The position numbers and the translations under genes were made by a program. From positions 124,001-188,000 of the forward strand of contig NZ_MOOY01000008.1 of the NCBI RefSeq assembly GCF_001931685.1: DNA of 64,000 bases, in the 5' to 3' direction. Numbering within the stretch: the first letter of the stretch is position 1; every line of letters begins with the position of its first letter. The notes under the pieces are model-generated. The model did not search any database. It was not told the origin of the DNA and saw nothing but the letters and a program-made list of their open reading frames with translations. This DNA is from Pararhizobium arenae. Its GTDB lineage: Bacteria > Pseudomonadota > Alphaproteobacteria > Rhizobiales > Rhizobiaceae. Shown in pieces: positions 36,153 through 45,895 of the stretch.

Positions 36153-38322
36153 ACCAGGTCTGGCGCAACGTCGCCATGATCGCCCGGCCGGGGTTGTAGT
36201 AGATCGCTCCACCGTCATCGTTCGCGATGTGCTTCTCGTCGAACAGGTTGGTGGCGTTGAGCTGGAACGTGGTATTTTCCTGGATCTTGTAGGTGTAGGC
36301 CGCATCGAAGACGACGGCGCCATCCGACTTGCGCGTGTTGGCATTGTCGAAATAGTAGGGGCCGATATAGCGCGCGCCGAGCCCGAAGGTCATGTCGCCC
36401 CGCGCGCCGTTGCCTTCCAGCGTATAGGTGCCCCAGACGGACGCCATATGCTCGGGAACCTGGGCGAAGCTCTTGCCATTGTAGCCGCTGACATTGCCTG
36501 GCTCGTCGATTTCTGAATCGATGTAGCCATAGGACGCGATCACGTTGACATTGCTGTTCACCTCGAACTTCGCTTCGAGATCGAGGCCGCGATGGCGAAC
36601 CTTGTCGATCGTCGCCGGGAGGTAGGTCGGCGCCTCATAGGTGGTGATGTTCTCCATCGTCAGGTCATAGATGGACGCGGTGAACAGGGCCGGGAACGCA
36701 TCCGGCTGATATTTGACGCCGATTTCGTACTGGGTGCCGATCGTCGGCTCGACGCCGGCACTCGGCGGCGCGACGGATTCGGCGTAGCTCACATAGGTCG
36801 CAAGCTCCTCGGTGATCTTGTAGCTAACACCCAGACGTTTGCTGAACTCGCTGACATCGGACGAGCCGCTGAACGGCCCGGTATAGAGATTGGTGCCTTC
36901 TTCCTCGAGGTCGAACCAGTCATTGCGCAGGCCGACGCTCACGGTCAGCTTGTCGAAGAAGGTCATGTCTTCCTGCAGGTAGACGGCTTTGGTCTTCTGG
37001 TTGGCTGTCACGACGTTGTAGGGTGCAAGTACACCCGGCCCGCCGCCATAGACCGGGTTCTCCCAGTCGATCTGCGACGCCGGTGCGTAATAGCTGTCGT
37101 TTTCGGTATCGATCTTGTTGTATTCGACGCCAAAGAGGGTGCGGCTTTCGATATCGTTGAAGTTTGTCTCATAGACAACATGCGCGTCGACGATGAACTG
37201 GTCGGTGGACTTGTCGCTGCCGAAGAAATAGCGGTCGATCAAGCTGTCTGCCGGATCGTTGGCGCCCAATCCATCGAAGAGATAGGCGTAGCCGAAACCG
37301 GAATCGGACGAACTGGAACGGGCGCTGGCGTTGAAGCTCAGGCCGTTTTCGAAATCATGATCGAAAATGACGCTGTAGGTGTTCCGGTTGACGTCGTTAT
37401 AGTTATAGGCCGGTTCGCCGGAGAACACGTCCCTGTCGAGGTCCGTCCCGCGCGGATGGCCGCCGCCGCTTGGCGTGCCGTCCCTGTCCAGATGGTCGAA
37501 GACGAAGGAAAGACTTGTCGCATCCGTCGGGCGCCAGGTGATGCCGCCCATGATGAAGTTCTCGTCGTCCTGCGAATAATCGTACTCCGCGTCCGACCGC
37601 TGGAACTTGCCGGTCAGGCGATAGGAAAGCGTGTCGTCCTCGGTAATGTTGTCGCCGAAGTCGAAGCCAGCTTCCTTGTGGGAGAACGAACCGCCGGTGC
37701 CATAGACCTCGCCGAAGCGCTCGCTCTTCGGCAGCTTTGTGACGTAGTTCACCGAACCGCCGGGATCGGATACGCCAAAACCGGTGGAGTTGGCGCCCTT
37801 CAGGATTTCGACGCGCTCAAAGGCGTAGGGCTCTTCCAGAGGCCCGCCCCAGCTGCGGCCGATGGCAAGGCCGTCGCGATAGGTGAAGGGGCTGAAGCCG
37901 CGGATCTTGAAATAGTCGTAGCGATCGTCGGAGCCGTAATAATCGGTGACCACGCCGGCCGTATACTGCACCACCTGCTCGATGGTGTTTGCGCCGCGCT
38001 CTTCGATTTCCTTGGCGGTGACGACGGAAACGGAAGCAGGCGTCGTCAGGATTTCGCTCGGCATCTTGCCGACACCGGTGGTCTCCGTGGCGACGATGGA
38101 CTTCGAATCATTATCGGTATCGAGCTTGGTTGCGCTGCTGCCCGAGCCCTGGACCACCAGCGTCTCGAGCACGGTAGGGTCGCCTTCGCCGCCGGTATCC
38201 TGCGCCAAAGAAAGGGCGGGCGTCAGCGCAATCACCGCCGTGCAGCCGAGAAGGAGCGCGTTTCGGTAACGGATTGGCGCTCGCGCCGCGCAACGGCCTG
38301 TTTGATCGATGTCCATATTCAT
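36151..38322 (-). CDS. TonB-dependent siderophore receptor
   Basis: 723 residues. Signal peptide to about residue 36 (LLLGCTAVIALTPALSLAQ). Probable TonB box in TVLETLVVQG, plug domain with PASVSVVTAKEIEERGANTIEQ and GDPGG-like VSDPGGSVNYVTK, then a 22-strand barrel, last residues RAIMATLRQTW with a terminal aromatic residue. Of the ferrichrome/ferric-hydroxamate receptor type (SSKA-like RGFS phrase FKIRGFSPFTYRDG). Start at ATG 38322; a longer frame to 38664 would cross the divergent promoter. Divergent to the ABC operon. Confidence 0.93.
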   Translation of the reverse strand: MNMDIDQTGRCAARAPIRYRNALLLGCTAVIALTPALSLAQDTGGEGDPTVLETLVVQGSGSSATKLDTDNDSKSIVATETTGVGKMPSEILTTPASVSVVTAKEIEERGANTIEQVVQYTAGVVTDYYGSDDRYDYFKIRGFSPFTYRDGLAIGRSWGGPLEEPYAFERVEILKGANSTGFGVSDPGGSVNYVTKLPKSERFGEVYGTGGSFSHKEAGFDFGDNITEDDTLSYRLTGKFQRSDAEYDYSQDDENFIMGGITWRPTDATSLSFVFDHLDRDGTPSGGGHPRGTDLDRDVFSGEPAYNYNDVNRNTYSVIFDHDFENGLSFNASARSSSSDSGFGYAYLFDGLGANDPADSLIDRYFFGSDKSTDQFIVDAHVVYETNFNDIESRTLFGVEYNKIDTENDSYYAPASQIDWENPVYGGGPGVLAPYNVVTANQKTKAVYLQEDMTFFDKLTVSVGLRNDWFDLEEEGTNLYTGPFSGSSDVSEFSKRLGVSYKITEELATYVSYAESVAPPSAGVEPTIGTQYEIGVKYQPDAFPALFTASIYDLTMENITTYEAPTYLPATIDKVRHRGLDLEAKFEVNSNVNVIASYGYIDSEIDEPGNVSGYNGKSFAQVPEHMASVWGTYTLEGNGARGDMTFGLGARYIGPYYFDNANTRKSDGAVVFDAAYTYKIQENTTFQLNATNLFDEKHIANDDGGAIYYNPGRAIMATLRQTW

Positions 38323-38633
38323 GTTCCACTTGACGTAAATGCTGAAAGCGACCGGCCGGATTGCCAATCCCGTTTCGAGGCAGCCGAACCGCATCGCGTG
38401 TGGTCGTCCACAGCGCATGAACCCTGTGCCCGACCGGTCCCCCGCTAGAAGTCCTTGTCCCCACGATCCGCTATTAACTGGAGCGTCTTTGTCTAGTATT
38501 GTATATTTCCCCGGTTTTGTACGATCCGACGGAAATCTCCACGCAGTTTCTGGATATCGGCCGCTTTGCCGTTGACGCCGCGTTATTAAGCTGAGACTTG
38601 GCGTCAACTTATATTGTTGAATGGAGAACGGCG
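38323..38633. promoter_or_regulatory. Divergent siderophore regulatory region with IRO-like site
   Basis: 311 bases between the receptor and the ABC operon. It contains TGA-N9-TCA at 38592-38606, the pattern of RirA-controlled iron boxes in rhizobia; the flanks do not match further, so support is modest. AT-rich 38480-38525 probably holds the receptor promoter. The ATG of the ABC operon lies close to the box. Confidence 0.45.
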
Positions 38634-39629
38634 GTGAAGCTTTTCCATGTCGTCGTGGTGGCACTGATCGCGCTTGTCTGGCCGGGTGCCGGAAAATCCG
38701 CGGTTGCCGCAGAAAACGCGTCCTATCCCCTCACCATCAAACATGCGTTCGGAACCACCACGATCGAAAAGAAGCCGGAGCGGGTCGCGACCGTTGCCTG
38801 GGCAAACCATGAGGTGCCGCTCGCGCTCGGCATCGTGCCGGTCGGCATGGCGCGCGCCAATTTCGGCGATGATGATCGTGACGGAATCCTGCCATGGGTT
38901 GCCGCGAAGCTCGCAGAACTGAAGGCCGAGCCGCCGGTGCTGTTCGACGAGGGCGATGGCATCGATTTCGAAGCAGTCGCCGCCACCCGCCCCGACGTCA
39001 TTCTCGCCGCCTATTCCGGTCTCAGCCAGACGGATTACGACACGTTGAGCGAGATCGCGCCCGTCATCGCCTATCCGCAGGCTCCCTGGTCGACGGACTG
39101 GCGCGAAACGATCCGGTTGAACAGTGCCGGCCTTGGCATGGCTGCCGAAGGCGAAGCGTTGATCGCGGGTATCGAGGCGGATATCGCCGGCACCCTTGCC
39201 GGGCATCCCGAACTCAAGGGCAAGTCGGCGATGTTCATCACCCATCTCAGTTCATGGGACCTGAGCACCGTCAACTTCTATACGACCAACGATACCCGCG
39301 TGAAATTCTTCGCTGATCTCGGCCTCGCATCGCCGAAAAGCGTCGTTCAGGCCTCGCAGTCTGGAAAATTCTCGGGCTCCGTCAGCGCCGAAGAGATCGA
39401 TGCCTTCGATGATGTCGATATTCTCGTGACCTATGGCGACAGCATGCTCTTCGATGCCCTGAAGACGAATGCGTTGATGCTGCACATGCCGGCGGTGTCC
39501 AGGGAATCGATCGTGATGCTGGGTAACAATGCCGTCGGCACCGGCGCCAATCCGACGCCGCTGTCGATCCGCTGGGTGCTGAAGGATTATGTGACGCTTC
39601 TCAGCGAGGCTGCCAAGAAGTCGAAATGA
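38634..39629 (+). CDS. Periplasmic ferric-siderophore-binding protein
   Basis: 331 residues from GTG 38634, with GGAGA six bases upstream; signal peptide MKLFHVVVVALIALVWPGAG. TroA/FhuD-like fold: KPERVATVAWANHEVPLALG, DFEAVAATRPDVILAAYSGL, and C-terminal KDYVTLLSEA. No lipobox. Delivers the siderophore complex to the two permeases. The stop overlaps the next start (ATGA). Confidence 0.92.
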   Translation: MKLFHVVVVALIALVWPGAGKSAVAAENASYPLTIKHAFGTTTIEKKPERVATVAWANHEVPLALGIVPVGMARANFGDDDRDGILPWVAAKLAELKAEPPVLFDEGDGIDFEAVAATRPDVILAAYSGLSQTDYDTLSEIAPVIAYPQAPWSTDWRETIRLNSAGLGMAAEGEALIAGIEADIAGTLAGHPELKGKSAMFITHLSSWDLSTVNFYTTNDTRVKFFADLGLASPKSVVQASQSGKFSGSVSAEEIDAFDDVDILVTYGDSMLFDALKTNALMLHMPAVSRESIVMLGNNAVGTGANPTPLSIRWVLKDYVTLLSEAAKKSK

Positions 39630-40672
39630 CCGCCGCAACCCTCAAGACATCGCGTGGGCGCTGGTCTGCGGCATCCGGCTCTAACCGGACGCGGGGCCTC
39701 TGGCTTGCAGGGCTCGTTGTGCTTCCTTTGGTGTTCGTTTTTCTGTCCGTGACGATCGGTACCCGCAATGTCGGCTGGGCCGATATCGCCGCAGGTATCG
39801 GCGGCGCGCAGGACAATATCGGGCGGGCAGCGGTCGCCTTGCGCATCCCGAGGACGTTTCTCGCCCTGCTCGCCGGTGGCGCGCTGGGACTTGCCGGGGC
39901 GATCATGCAGGGCGTGACCCGCAATCCGCTTGCCGATCCCGGCATTCTCGGCGTCAACATGGGGGCCTCGCTTGCCGTTGTCGTCGGCGTCGCTTGGTTC
40001 GGCATGTCCTCCGCCTATGCGTATATCTGGACCGCGATCGCGGGCGCCGGAGGTGCGGCAATCTTCGTCTACACCATCGGCTCGCTTGGTCGCGGCGGCG
40101 CGACGCCCTTGAAACTGGCGCTGGCCGGAGCGGCGACCTCGGTGGCGTTCGCGTCGCTGGTCATCGCCATCGTCCTGCCGCGGGGCGATATCGCCGGGGG
40201 CATCCAGTCCTGGCAGATCGGCGGGGTCGGCGGTGCGACCTACCAGCGTATCCTGCCGGTGTTGCCGTTTCTGGCGGTTGGTTTCGCAATCAGCCTGCTC
40301 TCGGCCAGAAAACTGAATTCTCTTGCGCTTGGTGACGATCTGGCCGCCGGGCTCGGCGAAAACGTTGCCGTCGCGCGCGCTGTTGCTTCCCTCGGCGCGA
40401 TCCTGCTGTGCGGCGCGACAACGGCCATATGCGGGCCGATCGGCTTTCTCGGGCTGGTCGTGCCGCATGTCTGCCGTCTGCTGATCGGCGTCGATCACCG
40501 CTGGCTGCTGCCGTTCTCCGCGCTTGGCGGCGCATGCCTGCTGCTGGCGGCGGATGTGCTCGGTCGCATCGTCGCCCGCCCCGCCGAGATTGATGTCGGC
40601 ATTATCACCGCTTTGATCGGCGCGCCGTTCTTCATCTGGATCGTCCGGAACCAGCGGGTGAGGGATCTGTGA
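39626..40672 (+). CDS. FecCD-family iron-siderophore permease, first
   Basis: 348 residues, about nine to ten predicted membrane helices. Family motifs: RIPRTFLALLAGGALGLAGA, QGVTRNPLADPGILG, and CGPIGFLGLVVPHVCRL. Overlaps its neighbours by four bases on both sides. Confidence 0.95.
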   Translation: MTAATLKTSRGRWSAASGSNRTRGLWLAGLVVLPLVFVFLSVTIGTRNVGWADIAAGIGGAQDNIGRAAVALRIPRTFLALLAGGALGLAGAIMQGVTRNPLADPGILGVNMGASLAVVVGVAWFGMSSAYAYIWTAIAGAGGAAIFVYTIGSLGRGGATPLKLALAGAATSVAFASLVIAIVLPRGDIAGGIQSWQIGGVGGATYQRILPVLPFLAVGFAISLLSARKLNSLALGDDLAAGLGENVAVARAVASLGAILLCGATTAICGPIGFLGLVVPHVCRLLIGVDHRWLLPFSALGGACLLLAADVLGRIVARPAEIDVGIITALIGAPFFIWIVRNQRVRDL

Positions 40673-41709
40673 CCGCGCATTCCTCCACCATCAATGCGGT
40701 CATCGCCAATCGCCGCGGGCGCACCCGCAGATATGCCGTCGTGCTCTCGGTGCTGCTGGTCCTCGTCGTTGCGGTCTTCGCCGTTACGCTGGCGGTCGGG
40801 CAATCCGTCACGCCACCGGGGGATGTCCTGCGCGTGCTGCTGGGCGAGGAGGTTGCCGGGGCTTCTTTCAGCGTCGGCCAGCTCCGCCTGCCGCGCGCCG
40901 TTCTGTCGATCCTCGCCGGGCTTTGCTTCGGGCTGGGGGGCGTCGCGTTTCAGGTGATGCTGCGCAATCCGCTGGCCAGCCCCGATATCATAGGCATCAC
41001 CTCCGGCGCCGGGGCGGCGGCCGTCTTTGCCATCGTCGTCCTGTCAATGAGCGGGCCGATTGTATCGGTTTTCGCCATCGTTGCCGGGCTTGGCGTAGCG
41101 CTGCTCGTCTACGGCCTTTCCTTTCGAAACGGTGTCGCCGGAACCCGGCTCATTCTTGTCGGGATCGGCGTCTCCGCCATGCTGCAGAGTGTCATCGCCT
41201 ATATTCTGCAATCTGCTCCCGCCTGGAGCCTGCAGGAAGCGATGCGATGGCTCACGGGAAGCGTCAACGGTGCAAAGCTCGATCAGGCTCTGCCGCTGCT
41301 GTTTGCCCTCCTGTTCTTCGGTGGCGTTCTCCTCAGCCGCAGCCGCGACCTGGAAGCCCTGCGGCTGGGGGACGACATGGCGGCCGCCCTCGGCACGCGT
41401 GTCTCGCGAACCCGGATGCTGGTGATCGTCGCCGCCGTCGGCCTGATCGCATCGGCCACCGCCGCAACAGGTCCGATCGCCTTCGTCGCCTTCCTTTCGG
41501 GACCGATCGCCGGACGGATCGTGCGCAACGATGGATCGCTGCTGATACCGTCGGCACTGACAGGCGCGGTCCTCGTGCTTGCCGCCGATTACGTCGGCCA
41601 GCATCTTCTGCCCGGCCGCTACCCGGTCGGCGTCGTCACCGGTGCGCTCGGGGCTCCATACCTGATTTACCTGATCATTCGCGTCAACCGGATCGGAGGT
41701 TCGCTGTGA
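40669..41709 (+). CDS. FecCD-family iron-siderophore permease, second
   Basis: 346 residues from GTG 40669. Motifs: RLPRAVLSILAGLCFGLGGV, QVMLRNPLASPDIIG, ATGPIAFVAFLSGPIAGRI. Partner of the first permease in the heterodimeric channel. Ends GTGA-overlapping with the ATPase. Confidence 0.95.
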   Translation: MTAHSSTINAVIANRRGRTRRYAVVLSVLLVLVVAVFAVTLAVGQSVTPPGDVLRVLLGEEVAGASFSVGQLRLPRAVLSILAGLCFGLGGVAFQVMLRNPLASPDIIGITSGAGAAAVFAIVVLSMSGPIVSVFAIVAGLGVALLVYGLSFRNGVAGTRLILVGIGVSAMLQSVIAYILQSAPAWSLQEAMRWLTGSVNGAKLDQALPLLFALLFFGGVLLSRSRDLEALRLGDDMAAALGTRVSRTRMLVIVAAVGLIASATAATGPIAFVAFLSGPIAGRIVRNDGSLLIPSALTGAVLVLAADYVGQHLLPGRYPVGVVTGALGAPYLIYLIIRVNRIGGSL

Positions 41710-42551
41710 CCGATCACCTGCTTGTCGCCACCGGCCTTTCCGCCGGTTATGACGATACCGAAATCCTTCATGGCCTCGATCTTACGGTTCCGCCCGGTAG
41801 GATCACCGTGATCGTCGGTGCCAATGCTTGCGGCAAATCCACGTTTTTGCGCACCCTGTCGCGGCTGATCTCGCCAAGCAAGGGGCAGGTTCTGCTCGAC
41901 GGCAAGTCCATTCACCGCACGCCGTCCCGCGACCTTGCCCGGACGTTGGGCCTTCTGCCGCAGTCGCCCATCGCGCCGGAGGGCATCACGGTCGCCGATC
42001 TCGTCAGCCGCGGGCGGCATCCGCACCAGAGCCTGTTTTCCCGCTGGACGCGGCAGGACGACGAGGCGGTCGACAGTGCGCTTTCGGCGACGAAAACATT
42101 CGAGCTTGCCGAGCGCCCTGTCGACGAGCTTTCCGGCGGTCAGCGGCAAAGGGTGTGGATCGCCATGGCGCTGGCGCAGCAGACGGATATCCTGCTGCTC
42201 GATGAGCCCACCACCTTTCTCGATATCAACCATCAGATCGAGGTGCTGGATCTTCTGACCGACCTCAACCGCACGCGCGGCACAACCGTCGTCATGGTCC
42301 TGCACGATCTTAACCTTGCCGCCCGCTACGCGGATCATCTTGTCGCCCTCGCTGAAGGCCGCGTGCACGTTTCCGGCACGCCGGAGGCGGTGCTGACCGA
42401 GGACACCGTGCGGCATGTCTTCGGGCTTGAAAGCCGGGTTATCACCGATCCCACATCCGGGCGGCCGATCATGCTGCCCATCGGACGCCACCGGATGGCT
42501 GCCTCGACCGACACGGCGCGCGAACCGTCCTCAAAGGAGAAAAACGCATGA
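41706..42551 (+). CDS. Iron-siderophore ABC transporter ATPase
   Basis: 281 residues from GTG 41706. Walker A GANACGKST (38-46), signature LSGGQRQRVWIAMA, Walker B LLLDEPTTFLD, switch His VLHDLNLAARY. FepC/FhuC type. The frame continues open far upstream, but the start is fixed by the 4-base overlap with the permease stop and by the family start. Confidence 0.95.
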   Translation: MTDHLLVATGLSAGYDDTEILHGLDLTVPPGRITVIVGANACGKSTFLRTLSRLISPSKGQVLLDGKSIHRTPSRDLARTLGLLPQSPIAPEGITVADLVSRGRHPHQSLFSRWTRQDDEAVDSALSATKTFELAERPVDELSGGQRQRVWIAMALAQQTDILLLDEPTTFLDINHQIEVLDLLTDLNRTRGTTVVMVLHDLNLAARYADHLVALAEGRVHVSGTPEAVLTEDTVRHVFGLESRVITDPTSGRPIMLPIGRHRMAASTDTAREPSSKEKNA

Positions 42552-43606
42552 ACGAACATTCCTCCTTCACGCTTTCGGGCGTGGCAGTCCCCAGCAGCGC
42601 GACAGACATGCTGGACGAAATCTGCGAGCATTTTGTCGAACATGCCGATGTGGAGCGGACCGGCGATCTGGCCGTGCTGAAAAGCGATGTTGGTGTCGCC
42701 CGGATCGAGATCAATGCCGGCCGCCTGCTGATCGATCTCGACTGTCCAACGGCCGAGACATTGCAGATGAGCCGCACGATCCTTGCGGAGCATCTTTTCT
42801 ATTTTGCCGAGGACCAGCCCTTCGAACTGACATGGTCGGAAAAGACGTCCCTGACCGCCTTGCCCAACCTGCAGGAGGTGAAGGTCGTGTCGGCGGAAGA
42901 CCTCACCCCTCATATGCGAAGAGTCATCTTCTCCTGCGCGGATGTCACTCCCTTCGTCGGCGGCGACATGCATGTGCGTCTGCTGGTGCCGCCAAAAGGC
43001 AGGCCGCCGGTTTGGCCCGGTTTCCGCGAGGACGGCCGTATCGCTTGGCCCGAAAGCGAGGACGAGCTGGTGGTTCGGGTCTACACGATCCGTGCCGTCG
43101 ATGCTGCGCGCAAGGAGGTATGGATCGACTTTCTGCAGCATCCCGCACCCGGTGTCTCGACCCCCGGCGCCGACTTTGCCCGCGATGCGCAGCCCGGCGA
43201 TGTGGTTGGCCTGATCGGGCCGGGTGCCGGCCACCTGCCCTCCGCGCGATCGATCCTGCTGATCGGCGACGAAAGCGCCCTGCCGGCCATCGCCCGGATC
43301 GCAGCCGAGGTTCCTGCGGGAACGCACATGCAGGCCCTTATCGAGGTTCAGGATGCGGCGGAGGAGCAGGCGCTTGCGAGCAATGGCACGCTTGACGTGC
43401 GCTGGCTGCATCGATCCTCCTATCCGCAAGGGGGCAGCGCGGTGCTGGTGGAGGCGGCAAAAAAGGCCATCGACGCGATGGCGGAAGGCACCTTCGTCTG
43501 GGCCGCCTGCGAGAAGGAGGACATTCGTGCCATCCGGTCGCACCTCAAGGAGCGCCGGCACGATCGCAAGAATATGTACGTCGCCTGGTATTGGGAGAAG
43601 AGCTGA
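42548..43606 (+). CDS. Siderophore-interacting protein with N-terminal DUF2218
   Basis: 352 residues. DUF2218 (about 15-90), FAD-binding barrel (about 105-235, RVYTIR flavin motif), and NAD(P)H-binding SIP domain (about 240-350, ILLIGDESALPAIARI). Such proteins reduce ferric siderophores in the cytoplasm to release iron. Overlaps the ATPase by four bases and ends the operon. Confidence 0.93.
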   Translation: MNEHSSFTLSGVAVPSSATDMLDEICEHFVEHADVERTGDLAVLKSDVGVARIEINAGRLLIDLDCPTAETLQMSRTILAEHLFYFAEDQPFELTWSEKTSLTALPNLQEVKVVSAEDLTPHMRRVIFSCADVTPFVGGDMHVRLLVPPKGRPPVWPGFREDGRIAWPESEDELVVRVYTIRAVDAARKEVWIDFLQHPAPGVSTPGADFARDAQPGDVVGLIGPGAGHLPSARSILLIGDESALPAIARIAAEVPAGTHMQALIEVQDAAEEQALASNGTLDVRWLHRSSYPQGGSAVLVEAAKKAIDAMAEGTFVWAACEKEDIRAIRSHLKERRHDRKNMYVAWYWEKS

Positions 43607-43906
43607 GACGAGGCGTCCGAATCTTGGTATCGCACGCCACTGCCGGTATGGCGGCTGAACTGCCCCTGAAAAACTTGAAAGTCTTTTAGAAAGACGCCCC
43701 AAATGGCGATCTAGCGCTGACCGCGCGGAAGACGCACAATCCCGACCCTGTGCAGACGAAGGTGCGACCGCATCATCGCCCGCCCAGCGGGACGATCATG
43801 TCGCTGACGTTACCGTTACAGTTTGAATGATTCAACGGCGGGAGGAGCGCGTCGAGGAATCTTTTGTCATTCGGCGGCGCCGGAGGCGTCCGCACGGGGA
43901 GGAAAT
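43607..43906. promoter_or_regulatory. 300-base gap before purine permease
   Basis: No gene supported. A short in-frame extension from 43823 reads into the permease but has no ribosome binding site. It probably holds the end of the siderophore operon and the purine permease promoter; neither element could be fixed. Confidence 0.35.
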
Positions 43907-45199
43907 ATGTTTGAACGGCTTTTCAAGCTGAGTGAGCACGGAACGTCCGTCCGCACCGAAGTGGTTGCTGGCGTCACGACGTTTCTCACGATGTCCTATA
44001 TCATCTTCGTCAATCCTGACATCCTGTCGACCACCGGCATGGATCGGGATGCGATCTTCGTCGCGACCTGTCTGGCGGCGGCACTCGGCACGCTGATCAT
44101 GGCGCTGGTCGCCAACTGGCCGATCGGCATGGCGCCGGGCATGGGTCTCAATGCCTTTTTTGCCTTCACCGTCGTTGCAGCACTCGGCTTCACCTGGCAG
44201 CAGGCGCTCGGCGCGGTCTTCATATCCGGCATCATCTTCCTGCTTTTGACGGTAACGGGCGTGCGAAGCTGGCTGATCGCCGGCATTCCGCATTCGCTGC
44301 GCAGCGCCATCGCCGCCGGTATCGGGCTTTTTCTCGGCATCATCGCCCTGAAGAATGCGGGCATCGTCGTTGACAATCCCGCGACGCTCGTGGGTCTCGG
44401 CGATCTGAAGCAGACCGGACCGTTGCTCGCCATCTTCGGTTTCTTCGTCATCGCCGTGCTCGATGCCCTGAAGGTCCGGGGCGCGATCCTGATCGGCATT
44501 CTAGCCGTCACGGTGCTCTCGTGGGTCACGGGCGTCAGCGAATTCCGCGGTATCGTGTCCATGCCGCCCTCGATGATGCCGACGTTCCTGCAGCTCGATA
44601 TCGTCGGTGCCCTGCATGGCGGGCTGGTTCATGTCATCCTCGTCTTCGTGCTTGTCGAAGTGTTCGATGCGACCGGCACGCTGATCGGCGTCGCCAAGCG
44701 GGCGAACCTCGTCCAGGAGGGTCAGCCGAGCCGCCTCGGCCGCGCGCTTCTGGCCGACAGCACGGCCATCGTCGCCGGTTCGCTGATGGGCACCAGCAGC
44801 ACCACCGCCTATGTCGAAAGTGCCTCAGGCGTTCAGGCCGGCGGACGCACGGGCCTTACCGCACTCGTCATCGCGGTCTTCTTCCTGGCCGCACTCTTCA
44901 TCTCGCCGCTCGCCGCCTCCGTTCCGACCTATGCGACGGCCCCGGCGCTGCTTTACGTCGCGGGCCTGATGATGCGCGAACTGACCGAGATCGAATGGGA
45001 CGATTTGACGGAAGCGGCACCGGCGGCGCTGACCGCGCTTGCCATGCCCTTCACCTATTCGATTGCCAACGGTCTTGCCTTCGGTTTCGTGAGCTACGTC
45101 GTGCTCAAGGTGTTTACCGGCCGCTGGAACATCCTGCATCCCGCGACCCAGATCGTTGCGGCGCTGTTTGTCATACGGTTCGCCTTCTTCGCGGAATAA
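43907..45199 (+). CDS. Purine permease, NCS2/AzgA family
   Basis: 430 residues from ATG 43907, behind GGGGAGGAAAT. About 12-14 membrane helices. Family motifs: GMAPGMGLNAFFAFTVV and GTSSTTAYVESASGVQAGGR. AzgA-like transporters import adenine, guanine and hypoxanthine with protons. It heads the purine catabolism region. Confidence 0.92.
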   Translation: MFERLFKLSEHGTSVRTEVVAGVTTFLTMSYIIFVNPDILSTTGMDRDAIFVATCLAAALGTLIMALVANWPIGMAPGMGLNAFFAFTVVAALGFTWQQALGAVFISGIIFLLLTVTGVRSWLIAGIPHSLRSAIAAGIGLFLGIIALKNAGIVVDNPATLVGLGDLKQTGPLLAIFGFFVIAVLDALKVRGAILIGILAVTVLSWVTGVSEFRGIVSMPPSMMPTFLQLDIVGALHGGLVHVILVFVLVEVFDATGTLIGVAKRANLVQEGQPSRLGRALLADSTAIVAGSLMGTSSTTAYVESASGVQAGGRTGLTALVIAVFFLAALFISPLAASVPTYATAPALLYVAGLMMRELTEIEWDDLTEAAPAALTALAMPFTYSIANGLAFGFVSYVVLKVFTGRWNILHPATQIVAALFVIRFAFFAE

Positions 45200-45216
45200 A
45201 GCGAATATCGCCGCAA

Positions 45217-45258
45217 ACAAAATGGCCGCGTCAGTTCACATCGACGCGGCCATTTTGT
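45217..45258. terminator. Bidirectional terminator, 16-bp perfect stem
   Basis: ACAAAATGGCCGCGTC (45217-45232) pairs fully with 45243-45258 around a 10-base loop. A and T tracts flank it on both sides, so it serves both the purine permease and the convergent allA. Confidence 0.85.
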
Positions 45259-45303
45259 GTTGGAGAGACCGCCAGTCCGGAAGATCCGGGCTGGCCTCGC
45301 GAT

Positions 45304-45789
45304 TCAGCCGACCATGAATGGCTCGGCGTAAAAATGCTCTTCCAGATTGACGCCTTCTCCGCCGCGATCGACGACGGCGAAATCGGAGATGCCATCGAGC
45401 GGCGTCAGGATGCCGTGCCAGACATTGCGGCCGATATTGACGCCCTGGCCGGGCGCTGTTCGAAAGGCGATCGGTTCGCCGGGACCATTTTCCGTTTCCG
45501 ACGCGACCACCACCAGAAACGGGTGCTCGCTCAAGGGGATGAAGGCCTGGCTGCCGAGCGGGTGACGCTCCACCATCTTCAGCTTCAGGGGGAGCGGATA
45601 AGGCTCGCCCCTGAGAAGGCTGATCATCGCGCGCGCCTTCTCTCCGGTTGTCTCGACCTTGGCGAGATCATGGTAGCGGGTGCATTTCCCGGCGTTGATC
45701 GGGAAGCTCGGTGCGCCATCGGTTTCGATGACGTCACCGAAGGGTGCGAATGCTTCGCGGGTCAGGGGTTGTATATCGATCGTCTTCAT
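45304..45789 (-). CDS. allA: Ureidoglycolate lyase
   Basis: 161 residues. Splits ureidoglycolate to glyoxylate and urea. Small cupin fold: FAPFGDVIETDGAPS, ERHPLGSQAFIPLSEHPFLVVVA, and VNIGRNVWHGILTPLD. ATG 45789 is preferred over 45792 because AGGAGG would otherwise be too close. Convergent with the permease; same strand as the allantoinase fusion, 107 bases downstream of it. Allantoicase, which supplies its substrate, is absent from the window. Confidence 0.92.
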   Translation of the reverse strand: MKTIDIQPLTREAFAPFGDVIETDGAPSFPINAGKCTRYHDLAKVETTGEKARAMISLLRGEPYPLPLKLKMVERHPLGSQAFIPLSEHPFLVVVASETENGPGEPIAFRTAPGQGVNIGRNVWHGILTPLDGISDFAVVDRGGEGVNLEEHFYAEPFMVG

Positions 45790-45895
45790 CATGCCTCCTC
45801 AGGATTGAACGGGTGAAACGGGCGGCTGCCTACCCGGCGGCCGGAATATGAGGCCGGGAGAGGCGCGATCGGCGTCCACCCTGGCCTTGCCGGCA

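Noticed and set aside
36592-38448. 618-codon plus-strand frame
   Set aside because: Antisense to the TonB receptor, whose plug and barrel are intact.
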